64,000 nt of DNA from Siphonodentalium dalli (Eukaryota > Mollusca > Scaphopoda > Gadilida > Siphonodentaliidae), in contig CP136064.1 in assembly GCA_032622095.1 (NCBI GenBank), positions 176,592,247 through 176,656,246 of the forward strand, given 5' to 3'. Under the pieces are notes generated by a model, which worked only from the letters and a program-made list of their open reading frames with translations, ran no database searches and had not been told where the DNA came from. Below are positions 28,546 through 40,189 of this stretch, piece after piece. Positions within the stretch are counted from its first letter, which is position 1, and each line of letters begins with the position of its first letter. Position numbers and translations under genes: made by a program.

Positions 28546-28606
28546 TAAAACCATGACCACTAGAAGCCATCTTGGATTTACAATTTGAATATGGATATGT
28601 ATAGTA

Positions 28607-30663
28607 CAGCTATGTTCTAATTAATCGACCCCTTTAATGAGGTTATGGGCCGCGGTCAAACGGTAGCACCGTGTCCATTCGCGGTAACGCGCGGTATCTG
28701 ACCACGGTCGTGTTGGAAGTCCACCGCGGTAATCTAGTCCGTTACCGGCGTACACCGCGGTAGTATTTTCCGTGACCGCCTTCCACCGCGTTCATTTCCC
28801 GTGTCAACCGCGATCGAAAAATCTGCTTATAAGAATATCTTTTCACTGTTGTTTTTGAAGACACAAGGCTGTGTAAGATATAACGGCGATTTTCGATCTG
28901 TCTTGTTCAATTTTTCCTATAATTTGCGTTAATATATGAAGAAACTGAAGCTTACATTTATTACTAGCGTGAAACTAAATCTATTTTAGAGTACTAACGT
29001 CAAGTTCAATCATTATGGTTGACGTCCACGCGTGATTCCTTTGAAGTCGCCGCTTACTGGCGTACGCCACATGCAAATAGGTGATAATGTGCTGGGATCT
29101 ATATTCAGACATACTTCCAAGTCTACTCGTATGTAACCCAACTGGAGTATTTGGATTGCGAGTTTTTAGCGGAATTTTGCAGAATAAACGCGACCACAGC
29201 CAATGAGACAGAGATTCTGCAAACTCAATTCCAAATATGACGACTCAAGCTACTCCAAGGCGATAATAAAATCCGATATAAAGAACTAAACAACACCTCA
29301 CAGTGTCTTTATTTTATTCTCTGCCCAGATGTGTAAGAAAATATTTATCAGAAAATATTTATAAGTATTTGACACATATAAGCACGATAGTAGGTCACAA
29401 TGTACTGTAAACAGTGCGCTTCCTTTACCTGACTCACATTCAAGGACTGCGGCATAATCCCTTTGATGTATCTATTGTTGCGACATAGGTAACTGCACGT
29501 GTTTACAACTTATAATTTCTACTGGATGACGTCACATTTGGAATGATGTTTTTTAAAGCCCGGAAACGACCATTGTACAAACCCCAACAACATGTCCTCA
29601 TATTTAATGAAGCAATATAAGTTGGCCTGCCATACACGGATGCCGGTACAACTGACTTAGTTTGTCTTGACTATGATACCTCTTTTTCAATTGCGATATG
29701 ATCGATAGGTTAATGTTTATAGAGGTCGAGACTCGAGGGAATTCCCGGGGAACCCCCATGCGACGGTGGGTCTGTGGGGTTTCCACTTGTAACACGCGGT
29801 GTGCCCCACGTGCGTTTTCGGTTGTTTATTGCATGGCATCTATATATGGAATGTGAATGCCTCTCAACATACATTTGATAAAATCTGAAGCTTTTATAGA
29901 TTTTAATAATAGCATCACGCTGTTTGTGATATAAAAAACAATTAGATAAAATAATAGAGAATTTAATTACAACATAATCATTACTGAATTTCATGTTTTT
30001 AATTTTGAAAATGCCGATCGAGTCAGCTCACTTACTAGTATGTATTAATGACACCTAGACATACCTGCTTTAGTTTCCAACCATGTATACATGTATATAT
30101 AATTATATAAATGTTGTTACCTGCATTTCGGCAATGACGGTATATCACAAACAAATTCAACATTTGGGGGTTTCGCAACTGGTACCGAAATTACGATGTC
30201 CCGTTAGTGACACGATTACTGTATACTACTTACAAATACAACTGTACCACGGCATTGTAACAAAAGGTTATCACCACATCTATTACCATGGCACTGCTGA
30301 TTGTCTTGGATAATTTTGAGGTCTGTTCTATTATAGTTAAATCATGATTAGGTGCACATAACACTGTGCAGTTTTCCATCGCCGGCTCATCCAGTCAAGA
30401 AGTTATTGGTCATGAAATTTGTTACCGCGAAAGACAACCGCGGTCGTGAAGTGCGCTACCTCATGTCACTGCGGTCGCTACCACGGGCCACCGCAGTCAT
30501 GAGGTACGCTACCGCGGGTCACTGCGGTACCAAAAACTCAACCGCGACCTCGTGGTATTTCACGGTTTCAGTACCGCGGCTAACCGTCTGACTGCGGTAT
30601 TCCACCGCGGTCGTACCGCATGTCAACCTCATTAAGGAGGGTCGATTAATTAGAGCATAGCTG
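28607..30663. mobile_element. 2.06-kb TIR element with CCGCGG-rich ends, TA TSD
   Basis: Tips: CAGCTATG, then TTCTAATTAATCGACCCC on the left; on the right the complement reads CAGCTATGCTCTAATTAATC. Both continue into AATGAGGTT. TA flanks it at 28,605-28,606 and 30,664-30,665. Both terminal 220-bp zones are crowded with CCGCGGT and ACCGCGG (more than ten per side) while the middle is AT-rich. The tip shares CTCTAATTAATCGAC with family A MITEs, pointing to a related mobiliser. No transposase was recognised. Confidence 0.82.
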
Positions 30664-30745
30664 TAGCTGAAGAGTATAACATTTTCACCACAAGTGGAAT
30701 TGTGGTTTTAACCCAGAGCCTTTTTTAAGTGGTTAATACCACATT

Positions 30746-32519
30746 AGAGACCTTTCGCATCCTCACGTTTACGTTTACGAATACGGATAGCTATTCGTAG
30801 TCGTAAGTCTATCCTTGTGGCCAAAAAGTCCTTTCGTAAAACGATTACGCGTATTAGTTTTGACGAACACGTACGATCATTATTTCGTACCACTCAAAGC
30901 GTGTGTTTGGTTTACCGTCCCTTAATACTTCACTTATCGTCTCATTTGCAACATTGCGATAATCATGACCTGTTAATATTGTCAATAATTCGACCAGTCA
31001 CAACGTACGACCCGGGATTCTCGTGATATATTGTGGCAATACAGGTATAATTGCCAGGTCATATGTGGTGGAAATACAGTTCGTTGTTAGCATGGATGAC
31101 CAGATAGACGTTATGCTGATGAGGAAGAGGGGTTCCTGAATTCGGACCTCACATCAACCACGACGCCATCGTTCAAGCCCCTTCATGTCCGCGATTTGAT
31201 TTCAATGCGATTTTCGGCTTCACCTCTTTGGGTTTAGGAAATCCGACATAAGGTTGTGAGCTCGCTGATGTGCATCACTTCTGATTTGTTACTACCAAAT
31301 TGAAACAAAGTCGATACGGTAGAAGCGATGTGCATCAAGTTGCTTTTTTGTCCGATATTTGACAAACCGGCAAAATGTCGTTGAACAAAATGTTGATAAA
31401 TAACAGGTTTTGGGCAATTTTATAATATAGTTGACTGTGGTTAGCATTAATGTTGAGCAATTACTCGATTCTGATAACAGAAGCGGCATTTCAAAAAAAT
31501 ATTGTTGTTGGAATCTGATGATATGGGGACATCTAATCGGATTGAGTACCTTTAAATGCCGCATTTGTGCATGTTTTTTAAATTAAAAATAAATGCAAAG
31601 AACAAACCTGACAGAGACTGCTGAGCTCTGGTGATGTCGGTGGGTGTGCCAAATATTCTTTTAGTTACGGTTCAGGAGCAGAAATTACTACTTACCAGTT
31701 GAATCGGGATCCAGGGTAGGTTCAGATTACTCAGACAGAGTACTTTATGTAACTTAGAACTCGGTTATGAATTCCATGTAATTTTAAAATCGGTTATGAA
31801 TTCCATGTAATTTTAAATGCCCTGCATTACAGACTCTACGAGAGAGATATATAAAACCCAACTTCTACCAAAAACCGAATATTATTAAATTGAATGAACT
31901 ATTCAATTCGGGAAAGGGGAAGAGAACACAAAATCTTTCACTTTTCATTAATAGGGTTATGCCATTCTTTAGGCTCTCCTGATGCATTCTATAATTGCAC
32001 ACGTTAGGACACGACCATGGGTTGTTGAATTAAATAATTGTTGAATTTCACTATATATTGTGTACTATCTTGCACATAATAATCACTCAAAACTCCTCAT
32101 GCATCGCACACTATAAACTGTATTTTTGGCGACTGGTTTCATAGTGCACTCCTCTTACTGTAAAGTTTTATGTCGCAGCCAGCGATGGCTATCCGTTGTG
32201 AATAGCGATCTTATTTCGCGGGAAGCTCGTGATTCACGACGACGAGTACAGTGATTGACAATCTAAACAGCATATCGAGGTCGTAGCTCAATACAACTGG
32301 ATGGTTTACATGATATAAATATACAGTCTCGAACGGAGTAAAGTATTATATTGCAGAAAATAAATTTCAGGTGTTATGTGAGCTTATTAGCAACCATGAA
32401 ATCGTAACCGTTATTACGGATAGTAAAATACGAGAACGATTAGAAAGTACACAAAGGTTGGTGACGTAGTACCCTATCCATATCCGTAATCGTAAACGTG
32501 AGTTTTGCGAAAGGTCTCT
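30746..32519. mobile_element. 1.77-kb TIR element with 3-bp ATT TSD
   Basis: The left tip AGAGACCTTTCGCATCCTCA and right tip, complemented, AGAGACCTTTCGCAAAACTC are inverted. Both continue with CGTTTACG-type words and TATCCGTA/TACGGATA. ATT lies on both sides (30,743-30,745 and 32,520-32,522). It sits inside an imperfect palindrome (CCACAAGTGG on both sides). The interior has no recognised gene. The 3-bp target suggests a PIF/Harbinger or ISL2EU-type origin. Confidence 0.78.
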
Positions 32520-32524
32520 ATTAA

Positions 32525-33107
32525 CCGCAATACCACAAGTGGTTAAAAGTTGGTATCCTCAGCTACTATAGGTGTATTTTATTGATACCATGTTAATTTA
32601 TTTTTATTTGTTCCACAAATTGTTCCACAAATTTTACTACTCTACAGTATTGCTACTCTGATTGTTGCTTTTACTTGTAGCGATACATACCTCTAGGTCA
32701 TTCAGTGATCCATCTATTTCTGAGACATCAGTCAGTTGATACTCATTCAGGTGTCACATAGTTCATATAAAGTTAATAACTTAAGTTTGATTGAAATATG
32801 GATAATTATCCTCATATATAACACAACACCTTCAAATTTTTAACAAATGTATTGAACATTTAAGAACTATTGTTATCATCTATGTTGAAGTTCTACTATA
32901 GGTATAACGTTAACCCATAAAGTGCCAGTGAGAATGTAGGAAGCTTTATACCTATACAGTACAATGTAAAGATGAAATTTACAAACTATATAGACGTTAT
33001 ACACATAATAACTTAGACAATTGTGGTATAAATGAAGATTTCTTATGAAAATCAACATAGCATGTAAGTTATCATATTTAAACATATGTTTATGAATTCT
33101 ATTATAG
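32525..33107. other. NALCN intron end, no recognised feature
   Basis: AT-rich sequence. It ends TTCTATTATAG before the last coding exon. Confidence 0.45.
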
Positions 33108-33268
33108 GGAAGAATCCATCGCCTGTGTCAGAGACGAAACCAGACCTGTTCTCGTGTGCAGTTCCAGAGAATGTGTTTGCAGACACCCAGATAGTTGGAA
33201 GAAATGTTGGGAACGACATACAGGAATGGTGGACTGGCTTGACAAATTCAAACCAAGAAACTCAGTGA
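33108..33268 (+). CDS. NALCN: NALCN terminal coding exon and stop
   Basis: Two bases complete a Gly codon; 52 further codons and a TGA stop at 33,266-33,268 follow. The tail contains SCAVPENVFADTQIVGRNVG and NDIQEWWTGL, matching the end of vertebrate NALCN (a Cys-containing segment, then KKWWTRQL, from memory). It ends 6 residues shorter or so, lacking the acidic DDLLDI-type terminus. The eight exons in the window sum to about 364 residues with consistent phases, so this is a structurally intact gene end. Confidence 0.94.
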
Positions 33269-33299
33269 TTTAGCATCACTTTAGTTGAGTGCTTCATCT

Positions 33300-33675
33300 G
33301 TTACATTTAAAGCTTTTTATGTGTACCCATACCATAGTATGATACACATAGTGCCAATGTCCGAATTGACCACTCATCTTTCATCCATCTGTCTGTAGAC
33401 ACTTTACGCATGGTGTGATAACTCAAAAGATATGAGTTTCTCTGCCCAGAATAAAGATTGATTTTGAATATGATTTTGATCGAAGTTTTTTTTACGGAGT
33501 TAAGGCACTTTTTGGACTTAAATTTACACATGCCGCGATAACTCAAACATTTTTAATCTGATCTGAACTAAATTTTTATATAAGTTTCTCAGTTCAAAAT
33601 ACAGATCGGGTTATAAATATGGGTTTGATCCAATATTTTTGTATGGAGTTATGGCCCTTTTTCAAACAGATCTTG
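33300..33675 (+). repeat. Family E repeat within the NALCN 3' flank
   Basis: Words TTCATCCATCTGTCTGTAG, GATAACTCAAA, ATCTGAACTAAATTT, ACAGATCGGGTTATAAATAT and GAGTTATGGCCCTTTTTC. It starts about 30 bp after the NALCN stop, so the mature 3' UTR probably includes part of it. Confidence 0.65.
33450..33455 (+). promoter_or_regulatory. Candidate polyadenylation signal for NALCN
   Basis: AATAAA 182 bp after the stop codon, the first such hexamer downstream. It lies inside a dispersed repeat, so it may be coincidental. Confidence 0.25.
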
Positions 33676-33840
33676 GATTGTAGGTACTTTTCAAGTGACC
33701 CTCCCACCTTCTACGCCCGTCATTTGGAAAATATCAACCCCTTTACCCATTCCATGTCTTTGAACCTTTTCCATTATTATATAAGTATATTATTTGATAT
33801 CTCACATGGCAATTTGCAACAAGATAAATAGAAATGCTTA

Positions 33841-34821
33841 GGCCAAAAAAAAAAAGGGTTTTGATTCTCGGGCAATTTTTTTTGAGAATCGATGAGGGAG
33901 CGAGGGTTTTATTTTTATTTTTTATTTTCGTTATGGGGATAATGCCCATAGTTTAAAGCATGGGTTATACTTTCCCAGGTTAAGAAAATGTAAGGAGAAC
34001 ATTGTTTTGATATAATTTTATAAACTAATGTATTCCACTATAAAGAATGACCATAATAAGATCGTTCTCAACGTTGTAGATGGACCAGTCTACTAACGTT
34101 TTATCACCTGTTGTCACATTTAATGGGAAGATAATATTTGCGTTTCTAATATTGTTTCGTAACAAGCCTGTTTAATAACAACAAACAGAGCTAAATATCC
34201 GGTTCAATTACTCAAATAAAAATACGGAAATTGAATACAATCGAAACGAAAAGATATATATAGTGATCTTCATAGAAAGTCTAGAATGACTTATTCTGCC
34301 GTATCTGAATAAGTATTATGTACCTCAATACATGCCAGCCATAACAACTTCAAATATTAAACCATCGACGTATATTGTGTAGATCGATGATTAAACCAGC
34401 ATACACATCGCCAATATGCACCATATTTCTTTCCGGTTTGCGTTCCCGAAATGGTAAATCTCAGAATTGTTTCCCGTTTACCGTTTACCTTTTCGAATTG
34501 ATAAAATACCGAAATATTTTAACACATTTGACTCAATAAACTTGGGGTTTGGGCACCTTGTGGTGACAATATACCTGGTAGTTATCGTTGCCTAGTGTCT
34601 GTTCTTGAATACCAACATATACACCATTGTATGTCTATCATATTCGGTGTTTGAAACATAACTAATTTCTGTTTTCTAGTTTCCTATTTTCGTGTTATCA
34701 TTTGACAGCGTTATCATTTGACAGCGTGGTCAAATTTGAAAATCGTAATAAAATGGTTCAACGCGGGCCTTTTTTCCAGACGCGGCTATGCCCGAGAATC
34801 AAAACCCTTTTTTTTTTGGCC
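33841..34821. mobile_element. 0.98-kb TIR element with TTA TSD
   Basis: The ends GGCCAAAAAAAAAAAGGGTT and complement of AACCCTTTTTTTTTTGGCC are inverted and continue as TTGATTCTCGGGCA. TTA flanks it at 33,838-33,840 and 34,822-34,824. The interior is AT-rich without transposase. The 3-bp TTA target fits PIF/Harbinger-type integration. Confidence 0.78.
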
Positions 34822-35089
34822 TTACACAATGATAGTGGTGACAGGCTTTACAGTTTGGATGTTGTATTAACCCTTCTCTTCTTACCCATAAATTCCAATA
34901 ATTTTCGTTATTTTGTAGTATTGTCTATACTACTTAAGTACATAACAGTATACTCTATGATCCTAATCATAGTAATATACTATCACCATGGCCATGGGTT
35001 AAACATCTGCTGATCGTGATGGGCCTCACGTTATATAAGGTGTCGGTGGTGGGCCTGATAGTCCAAGTTTTATACACTGTTTTTAAAAT

Positions 35090-35265
35090 AAATAGGAGAT
35101 ATTGTGTTATTGGTCTGTCTGTTCACTTTTGATTTCCAGATGATAACTTTAGATAGTCTCAACTAAATGGATTGAAATTTGGTATGTGGGTTCACTAGGA
35201 CAAAATACATATCAAATTTGGGTTCCGCCGCTAATTTTTGCCAGAGTTATGGCCCTTTTTGTTGA
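35090..35265 (+). repeat. Family E unit (single)
   Basis: A lone unit with GGTCTGTCTGTTCACTTTTG, GATGATAACTTTAGATAG, TTTGGTATGTGGGTTCACTA and GAGTTATGGCCCTTTTTG. Confidence 0.6.
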
Positions 35266-36230
35266 TACCTATATGCATTATGTAGTTGGGGATATATTTT
35301 AGATGATGCAGATTAATCAGGTGTTGGCTTCGGTAAATAATCCCCATTCTCACATTGATTGTTTTGAGAAGAGAGTGACTTTCACCTAGCTTATGTAATA
35401 AAATTATGTTGTTAACATTCTTGATAGTCGGCAGAGCTTGGACATTTGATGTGGTAGTTACACCTATAGTGTGAATGCGCAATTTCCGACAGCTCGCCGA
35501 GTTGGACTTGATTGTTATTATTGGGGGTTTGGAGGTATATAAACCATAGAAGTATCTATAAGAATTTGTAAGTTTTTAAATTTCCACATCATTATTACAT
35601 AGATTTTATATCATGATAATGTTTTAATTAAATGTTGTATGTTTAAAGTGTAGGTTTAAGGACTCAAAATGCAATATTTTCTAGCATGGAATCTGTTAAA
35701 AGGATAAACAAAACCATATAATCTTGACATATAGTATGCTTGAAGATTCCCGATCCAATTTGACTCTAAATTAATCAATATTTATAAACTAAATTTCTTT
35801 CACAGAAATCGATATCGCACTATAGCATCATCAAAACTGCATGTACAATAGAATGCATTTGTACAGGGCTTTCGCAAAATTTAAGGAAGCTCCCGTCATG
35901 ATAAGGTTGGGATTGCGTAAGGTCGAAGTACTGTCGTCTCAGTCAGAGTACTGCAATCATCTAGATTATATTATTATTCTATACCATCTGTCAAATGAGA
36001 TAACTGTATACTATCAAATAGTATAATCATCACATACGTATATGTTTTCATTGCATCAATGCATTGTAAATCTTCCATTGTTATTTATGTTATAGATTCA
36101 AGCTGTGAAAGAATGATTGTGATCTAATTATTATTGAGTTGTGATGTTTGAGAGGTTTATCTAGTCCTGTTTTTGATAGTAAATTTATAAGAATTTTTTT
36201 GTTAATATATTCATATTAAATTTCATATGT
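35266..36230. other. Intergenic, no clear feature
   Basis: AT-rich. GGGCTTTCGCAAAATTTAAG at 35,866 resembles the right part of the family C copy at 7,345, indicating a worn fragment. Confidence 0.4.
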
Positions 36231-36234
36231 CCTA

Positions 36235-36411
36235 GCCAGTCCTCAACATATGATGCTGGACATTTGCAGAATGAGTCCTAAGCTGAATGAGGTCCTCAGA
36301 GGGTGAATTTAGTGATGCTCGCCCACTTTGCAGGGTAGCGTGACTAAATTCACCCTCTGGGAACTCCATTCTGGAAATCATGTCCAGCACCATATCTTGA
36401 GGCCTGGTTTT
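36235..36411. mobile_element. Foldback MITE, family B (copy 2)
   Basis: Arms GGACATTTGCAGAATGAG and AGGGTGAATTTAGTGATGCT with complements at the right; tips CCAGTCCTCAACAT and ATCTTGAGGCCTGG. The arms are more diverged than in the copy at 2,455. No clear target duplication. Confidence 0.65.
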
Positions 36412-36419
36412 AGCCAGCA

Positions 36420-36876
36420 TCTAGGTCAGTAAGATTCATTGTTTCTGATGTTGATGGGGATAATGGCTACATGAGATGTGACAATCATTATGTCATAGTA
36501 CTTAAAGAGACTCAAGGCCATCGGTTCATGTGAAATAACTAAGTATGTAAAACAACTATCAACAAGTTCATGAAAAATTAGATTGACTTTGTTCTTATTT
36601 TCATAACTCTCCAGTAATAAGATTTTGTATGTCAAAACCTTGTTAAGTAAACAGTTGAATTAACAATAAAAGTCCAATTAGATACTAATAAGATTCCAAA
36701 TTTGAATAAAATATTGAATCTAAAGATTTGAAAAGGTCAAAGCATTGAGAAATCTTCTGAAAGCATATTCAGACTAAAATATTTGAACTTACTACACAGT
36801 TAGCGATGTTTGTTGACATATCACTGTAACAGTTTTATTTATATAACAATGGTTTCAATGTACAAATTTTTTATAT
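36420..36876. other. Intergenic, no recognised feature
   Basis: AT-rich sequence; nothing identified. Confidence 0.4.
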
Positions 36877-36880
36877 TTAA

Positions 36881-37119
36881 CCCTTTGAGTGCCAGGGGCC
36901 GATCTCATCGGCCCTAAACCTACAAAATAAGTCTGTTAAAGAATATAAGAATAAATTATTAAAATTGTAAAAAATGTAAAAAAGAAAAAAAAAAAATTGT
37001 TAGGCCAATGCATTCTCTTATATATGCGAGGCGACCTATGGTCGACTCGCATATATAAGAGAATGCATTGGCACAGGGTATATGGGTTGTTACAAAAATC
37101 GGACTTGGCACTCAAAGGG
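36881..37119. mobile_element. piggyBac-like MITE, family C (copy 3, best preserved)
   Basis: TTAA on both sides (36,877-36,880 and 37,120-37,123), tips CCCTTTGAGTGCCAGG and complement of TTGGCACTCAAAGGG, and a central hairpin with arms CCAATGCATTCTCTTATATA. CCCTTTG tips with TTAA are characteristic of piggyBac elements. Confidence 0.82.
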
Positions 37120-37123
37120 TTAA

Positions 37124-37975
37124 TAACTATCAATAATAAATATAAGAACAAAGTTATTTCTCCATGTTCTCCTTAGTGGTGATATTTTACAGACTTAGGT
37201 ATTTGTTTGCACAAATTTACCCACTGTGAGTGCCTTAGGTCCCTTTAAGCAGTTTTAAATCACATCTCAAAATCATATTATATCTTCCTTTACTCCAGCT
37301 TGGGAGAACATCCATCTCATGCTTCTCCTAGCAAACAATAATCAGCAAATAATAATTTAGCTTTTTGTGGAAACTTTGGGATTGCGGAATCCAGTGCACA
37401 GCCAAGTTGCAGCAAATGTGGAAAAATTAGTTTTACAACCTTCTGGTTATATCATTTAAAAATGGCACATGTATGCCTTTCTAAATGGCATTAAAATGAT
37501 GGCACATTCGGCTCTTGATAATGATATTTTGACCAATTGAATGTTATTTTACTTCCTTATCATGTGCCATCATCAGTAATCATTAACATGGATCGAGACA
37601 TGTTATTTTGCCACAAAAACAACATGGTACATGGCAGTTCTGGTTAAAACACAGACTCGATAGCTAATGCAGTAATATGATTATACGTAAACGTAATTTG
37701 GACCCGCTTTTTACTGTTCATGGGATTATCGGATGAATGTTTATCTTTAGAAGGATTTGATGATAAACCCTAACGGGACACAAGAAAATAATATATACAA
37801 TGTATGTAAATAATCACACATAACGTAAATGTGGATGTTTAACCTGCCCGTGTAATACAAGTCTCAGCTGTCTGGCCATCGACGCAGTCCTGTCTGTAAT
37901 TTTGCGCGCCGATGTAGGTTGTGACGTCATGATGTACGTCTTGATGTCATGACGCCTTTACTGGTTTCCCAAGAG
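37124..37975. other. Intergenic, no recognised feature
   Basis: AT-rich sequence without repeats or exons that I could identify. Confidence 0.4.
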
Positions 37976-37979
37976 GCAA

Positions 37980-38555
37980 TCTTAAAATGACTCTGTGATC
38001 TTTCAATCGGAACTTATAGTTTCTGTTTGTCGGCCTTGAACTTTGAGAATATTTCTTCAATCTTTTAGGCGGAAATACCGTTAGAAAATGGAAGATCAAA
38101 TCTAAACGACCAGTAAGGCCCCTCGAATCCTCTTTCGGGGCAAATATTTTTAATAATTTTATAAAATATGTAAACAAAACTTTTTCATGCAATTTAAGTT
38201 TTTGTTAACCAGGGCTTTGGTTTAATTTACATTCAATCTTTTACATATCTTTGGCTTTAGGAGCATGATGTTCCTACGTATGATGAAGTATAGCTAACAT
38301 TTACTTGAACAAAGTTTTTTATTTTTGCCCTGGAGCATTTTGCCCAATTACACATTTCGAGGTGGTATTAATCAATACAAAATGGCGGCCGTCGCCAACA
38401 ATAATTTTTTGGACTCTGCTGACCCTTGAGTTATGAATAAATTGTTTGATTTTAGGTAAGTTCAATCTATTTTTAGATTAGGCTGAAAAAGTCGATTAGT
38501 ATATCTCATATCCGCATACGTATACCCTAGTTCGCTTCACCTTCCGCGGCTTCCC
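37980..38555 (-). repeat. Dispersed repeat family J, copy 1 (inverted to 60,895)
   Basis: Reverse complement of 60,895-61,475 over about 575 bp. Shared words include GGCGGCCGTCGCC, AAAAAGTCGATTAGTATATC, CATACGTATACCCT, AAAATATGTAAAC and ATACCGTTAGAAAATGG. The minus-strand frame of 81 codons at 37,947-38,192 is not maintained in the other copy. It abuts a half MITE of family A exactly at that element's centre. Confidence 0.75.
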
Positions 38556-38662
38556 GAGAGCTTTCCGATGAATGGCAACAAGCCATATTTCCGACTAAAT
38601 CCTGAAAAGTTACCCATAATTCTGCTGTAGTTAAAGAGTCGATTATACTTAGGGCATTACTG
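38555..38662. mobile_element. Foldback MITE, family A (copy 4, right half only)
   Basis: Begins at the palindrome centre (GAGAGCTTTCCGATGAATGG) and runs to GGCATTACTG before TA. The left half is replaced by family J sequence. Confidence 0.78.
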
Positions 38663-38793
38663 TAGTTCTTCCAAATTATTTTTGTGAGATATGTTTTGAA
38701 TAATCTGGAATAATCCCTCTTTTATTGAATTCACAAATGGCTATATCCATATTCAATTATTATATTAAATATAACTATGATAGTTGAATTCAG

Positions 38794-38859
38794 GATGTGC
38801 CTGACCTGATGGAAGATTCCCTTTTATATATCTCGGCTGATGTGACTGGCTGGCAAAAG
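38794..38859 (+). other. Orphan exon-like open segment (unproven)
   Basis: Between TTGAATTCAG and GTAAAG lies a 66-bp segment open in only one frame, reading DVPDLMEDSLLYISADVTGW then QK. A second exon-like segment at 39,526-39,582 (QFRAMVIIPIHFESSMSP, flanked by CCTTCACAG and GTAACT) is open in a phase that does not join to it. I do not recognise either peptide. They may be remnants of another gene or chance. Confidence 0.2.
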
Positions 38860-39049
38860 GTAAAGGAAATATAATCTCAATCATCTATGAATATGTATTT
38901 TTGTACTTACATGACATTGACAATCATACATCATTTAGTGAGGTTCAGTTACATATATGTTTAACCCTTTATATATGAAATGGGTTCTTGACAAAAAGAC
39001 TGGTATTTTAGCAGGTTGAGTGTAGTGAGAGAGAGAGAGAGTTGTTAAT

Positions 39050-39150
39050 ATGTTTGTGATGGGAAGCTGATTAGGCCGATAAAAATGGTATTGTTTCTCA
39101 GTTATTCCCAAAAATTTCTTTTGCCAAATGAACATATTTTTGCCAAATGG
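39050..39150. mobile_element. Fragment of the hAT-like family
   Basis: ATGGTATTGTTTCTCAG followed by TTTTGCCAAATGAACATATT matches the right interior of the copies at 4,896 and 7,586. No ends. Confidence 0.5.
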
Positions 39151-39589
39151 GATCATGTTCAGTGTATTTCTTCTGTAGTTTTTTTTATACTGATAAAAGC
39201 ACCTGTATCTTACAGATGCAAACACTGACAAAAGTTAAAACAGATATGATCCGAAATATTGATCCAACTCATTGTGATTGAGTGCCTATGTATGATGAGA
39301 GACTGGGGAGAAAGAAATTATTATATTTCATGCCTGCATGCCTGAGAATTTACAGAGCGTTTTTGTGAGAAACAAAGTGTTGATGTTTGAACTAATTATG
39401 GAATGAGTGACCATTGTGATAAAACCCAGTCTAGTCGACATTTTTATACTGATCAGAATCATGTTGGGTTCACAATATTGTTGTATTCACTAACTTATAC
39501 ATTGTTGAAAATAAATCCTTCACAGTACAATTTAGAGCTATGGTTATTATACCCATCCACTTTGAGTCATCAATGAGCCCAGGTAACTT

Positions 39590-40185
39590 TATTAGTTATT
39601 CTAATGCAATGAAAATCATTTCTATAATGTGTGAAATTTTCTATAATTTTAATTGTTATAATAATTATAACTATGCACCACCATGGTTACAAGTAAAGGA
39701 TGTGCATTTTCTAGCTGAATATAATCCGACAAGAGAAAAAGCTGTATTCAGATTTCAATATAGATAATTCCGTAAATCAAGCATCTCTACTCTGGCTACT
39801 CCATATTCCACCTGTTCAAAACCTGGGAATTTTTTTATTTCTCACTGGAAACTTTATAACATCAAAAAAATAATGCAGGTAATATAATGTATTTCACAGT
39901 AGGTGAAGGTCAAAGCTCGAGATTACATAATTCAGCAACTTTTGTGAGCCAATTTCGCAATAATCATTAACTGACTACTTGGGCGATAATTTTATGATCG
40001 CAATGATGCAAATCATAATCTAGTTCCAATATGATATTATAAGACTGAAGTAACTTTGAACCAATTTAATACTGAATTGATTTTGATTCATAACATGGCA
40101 AAACATCAGTGTCCAAACCATTAAACTGAACAGACACCTTGGTGTTTGAAGTTGAGATCTGAATGCCTGCACATAGCCCTGTCAA
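39590..40185. other. Intergenic, no recognised feature
   Basis: AT-rich sequence; nothing identified. Confidence 0.4.
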
Positions 40186-40189
40186 ACTC

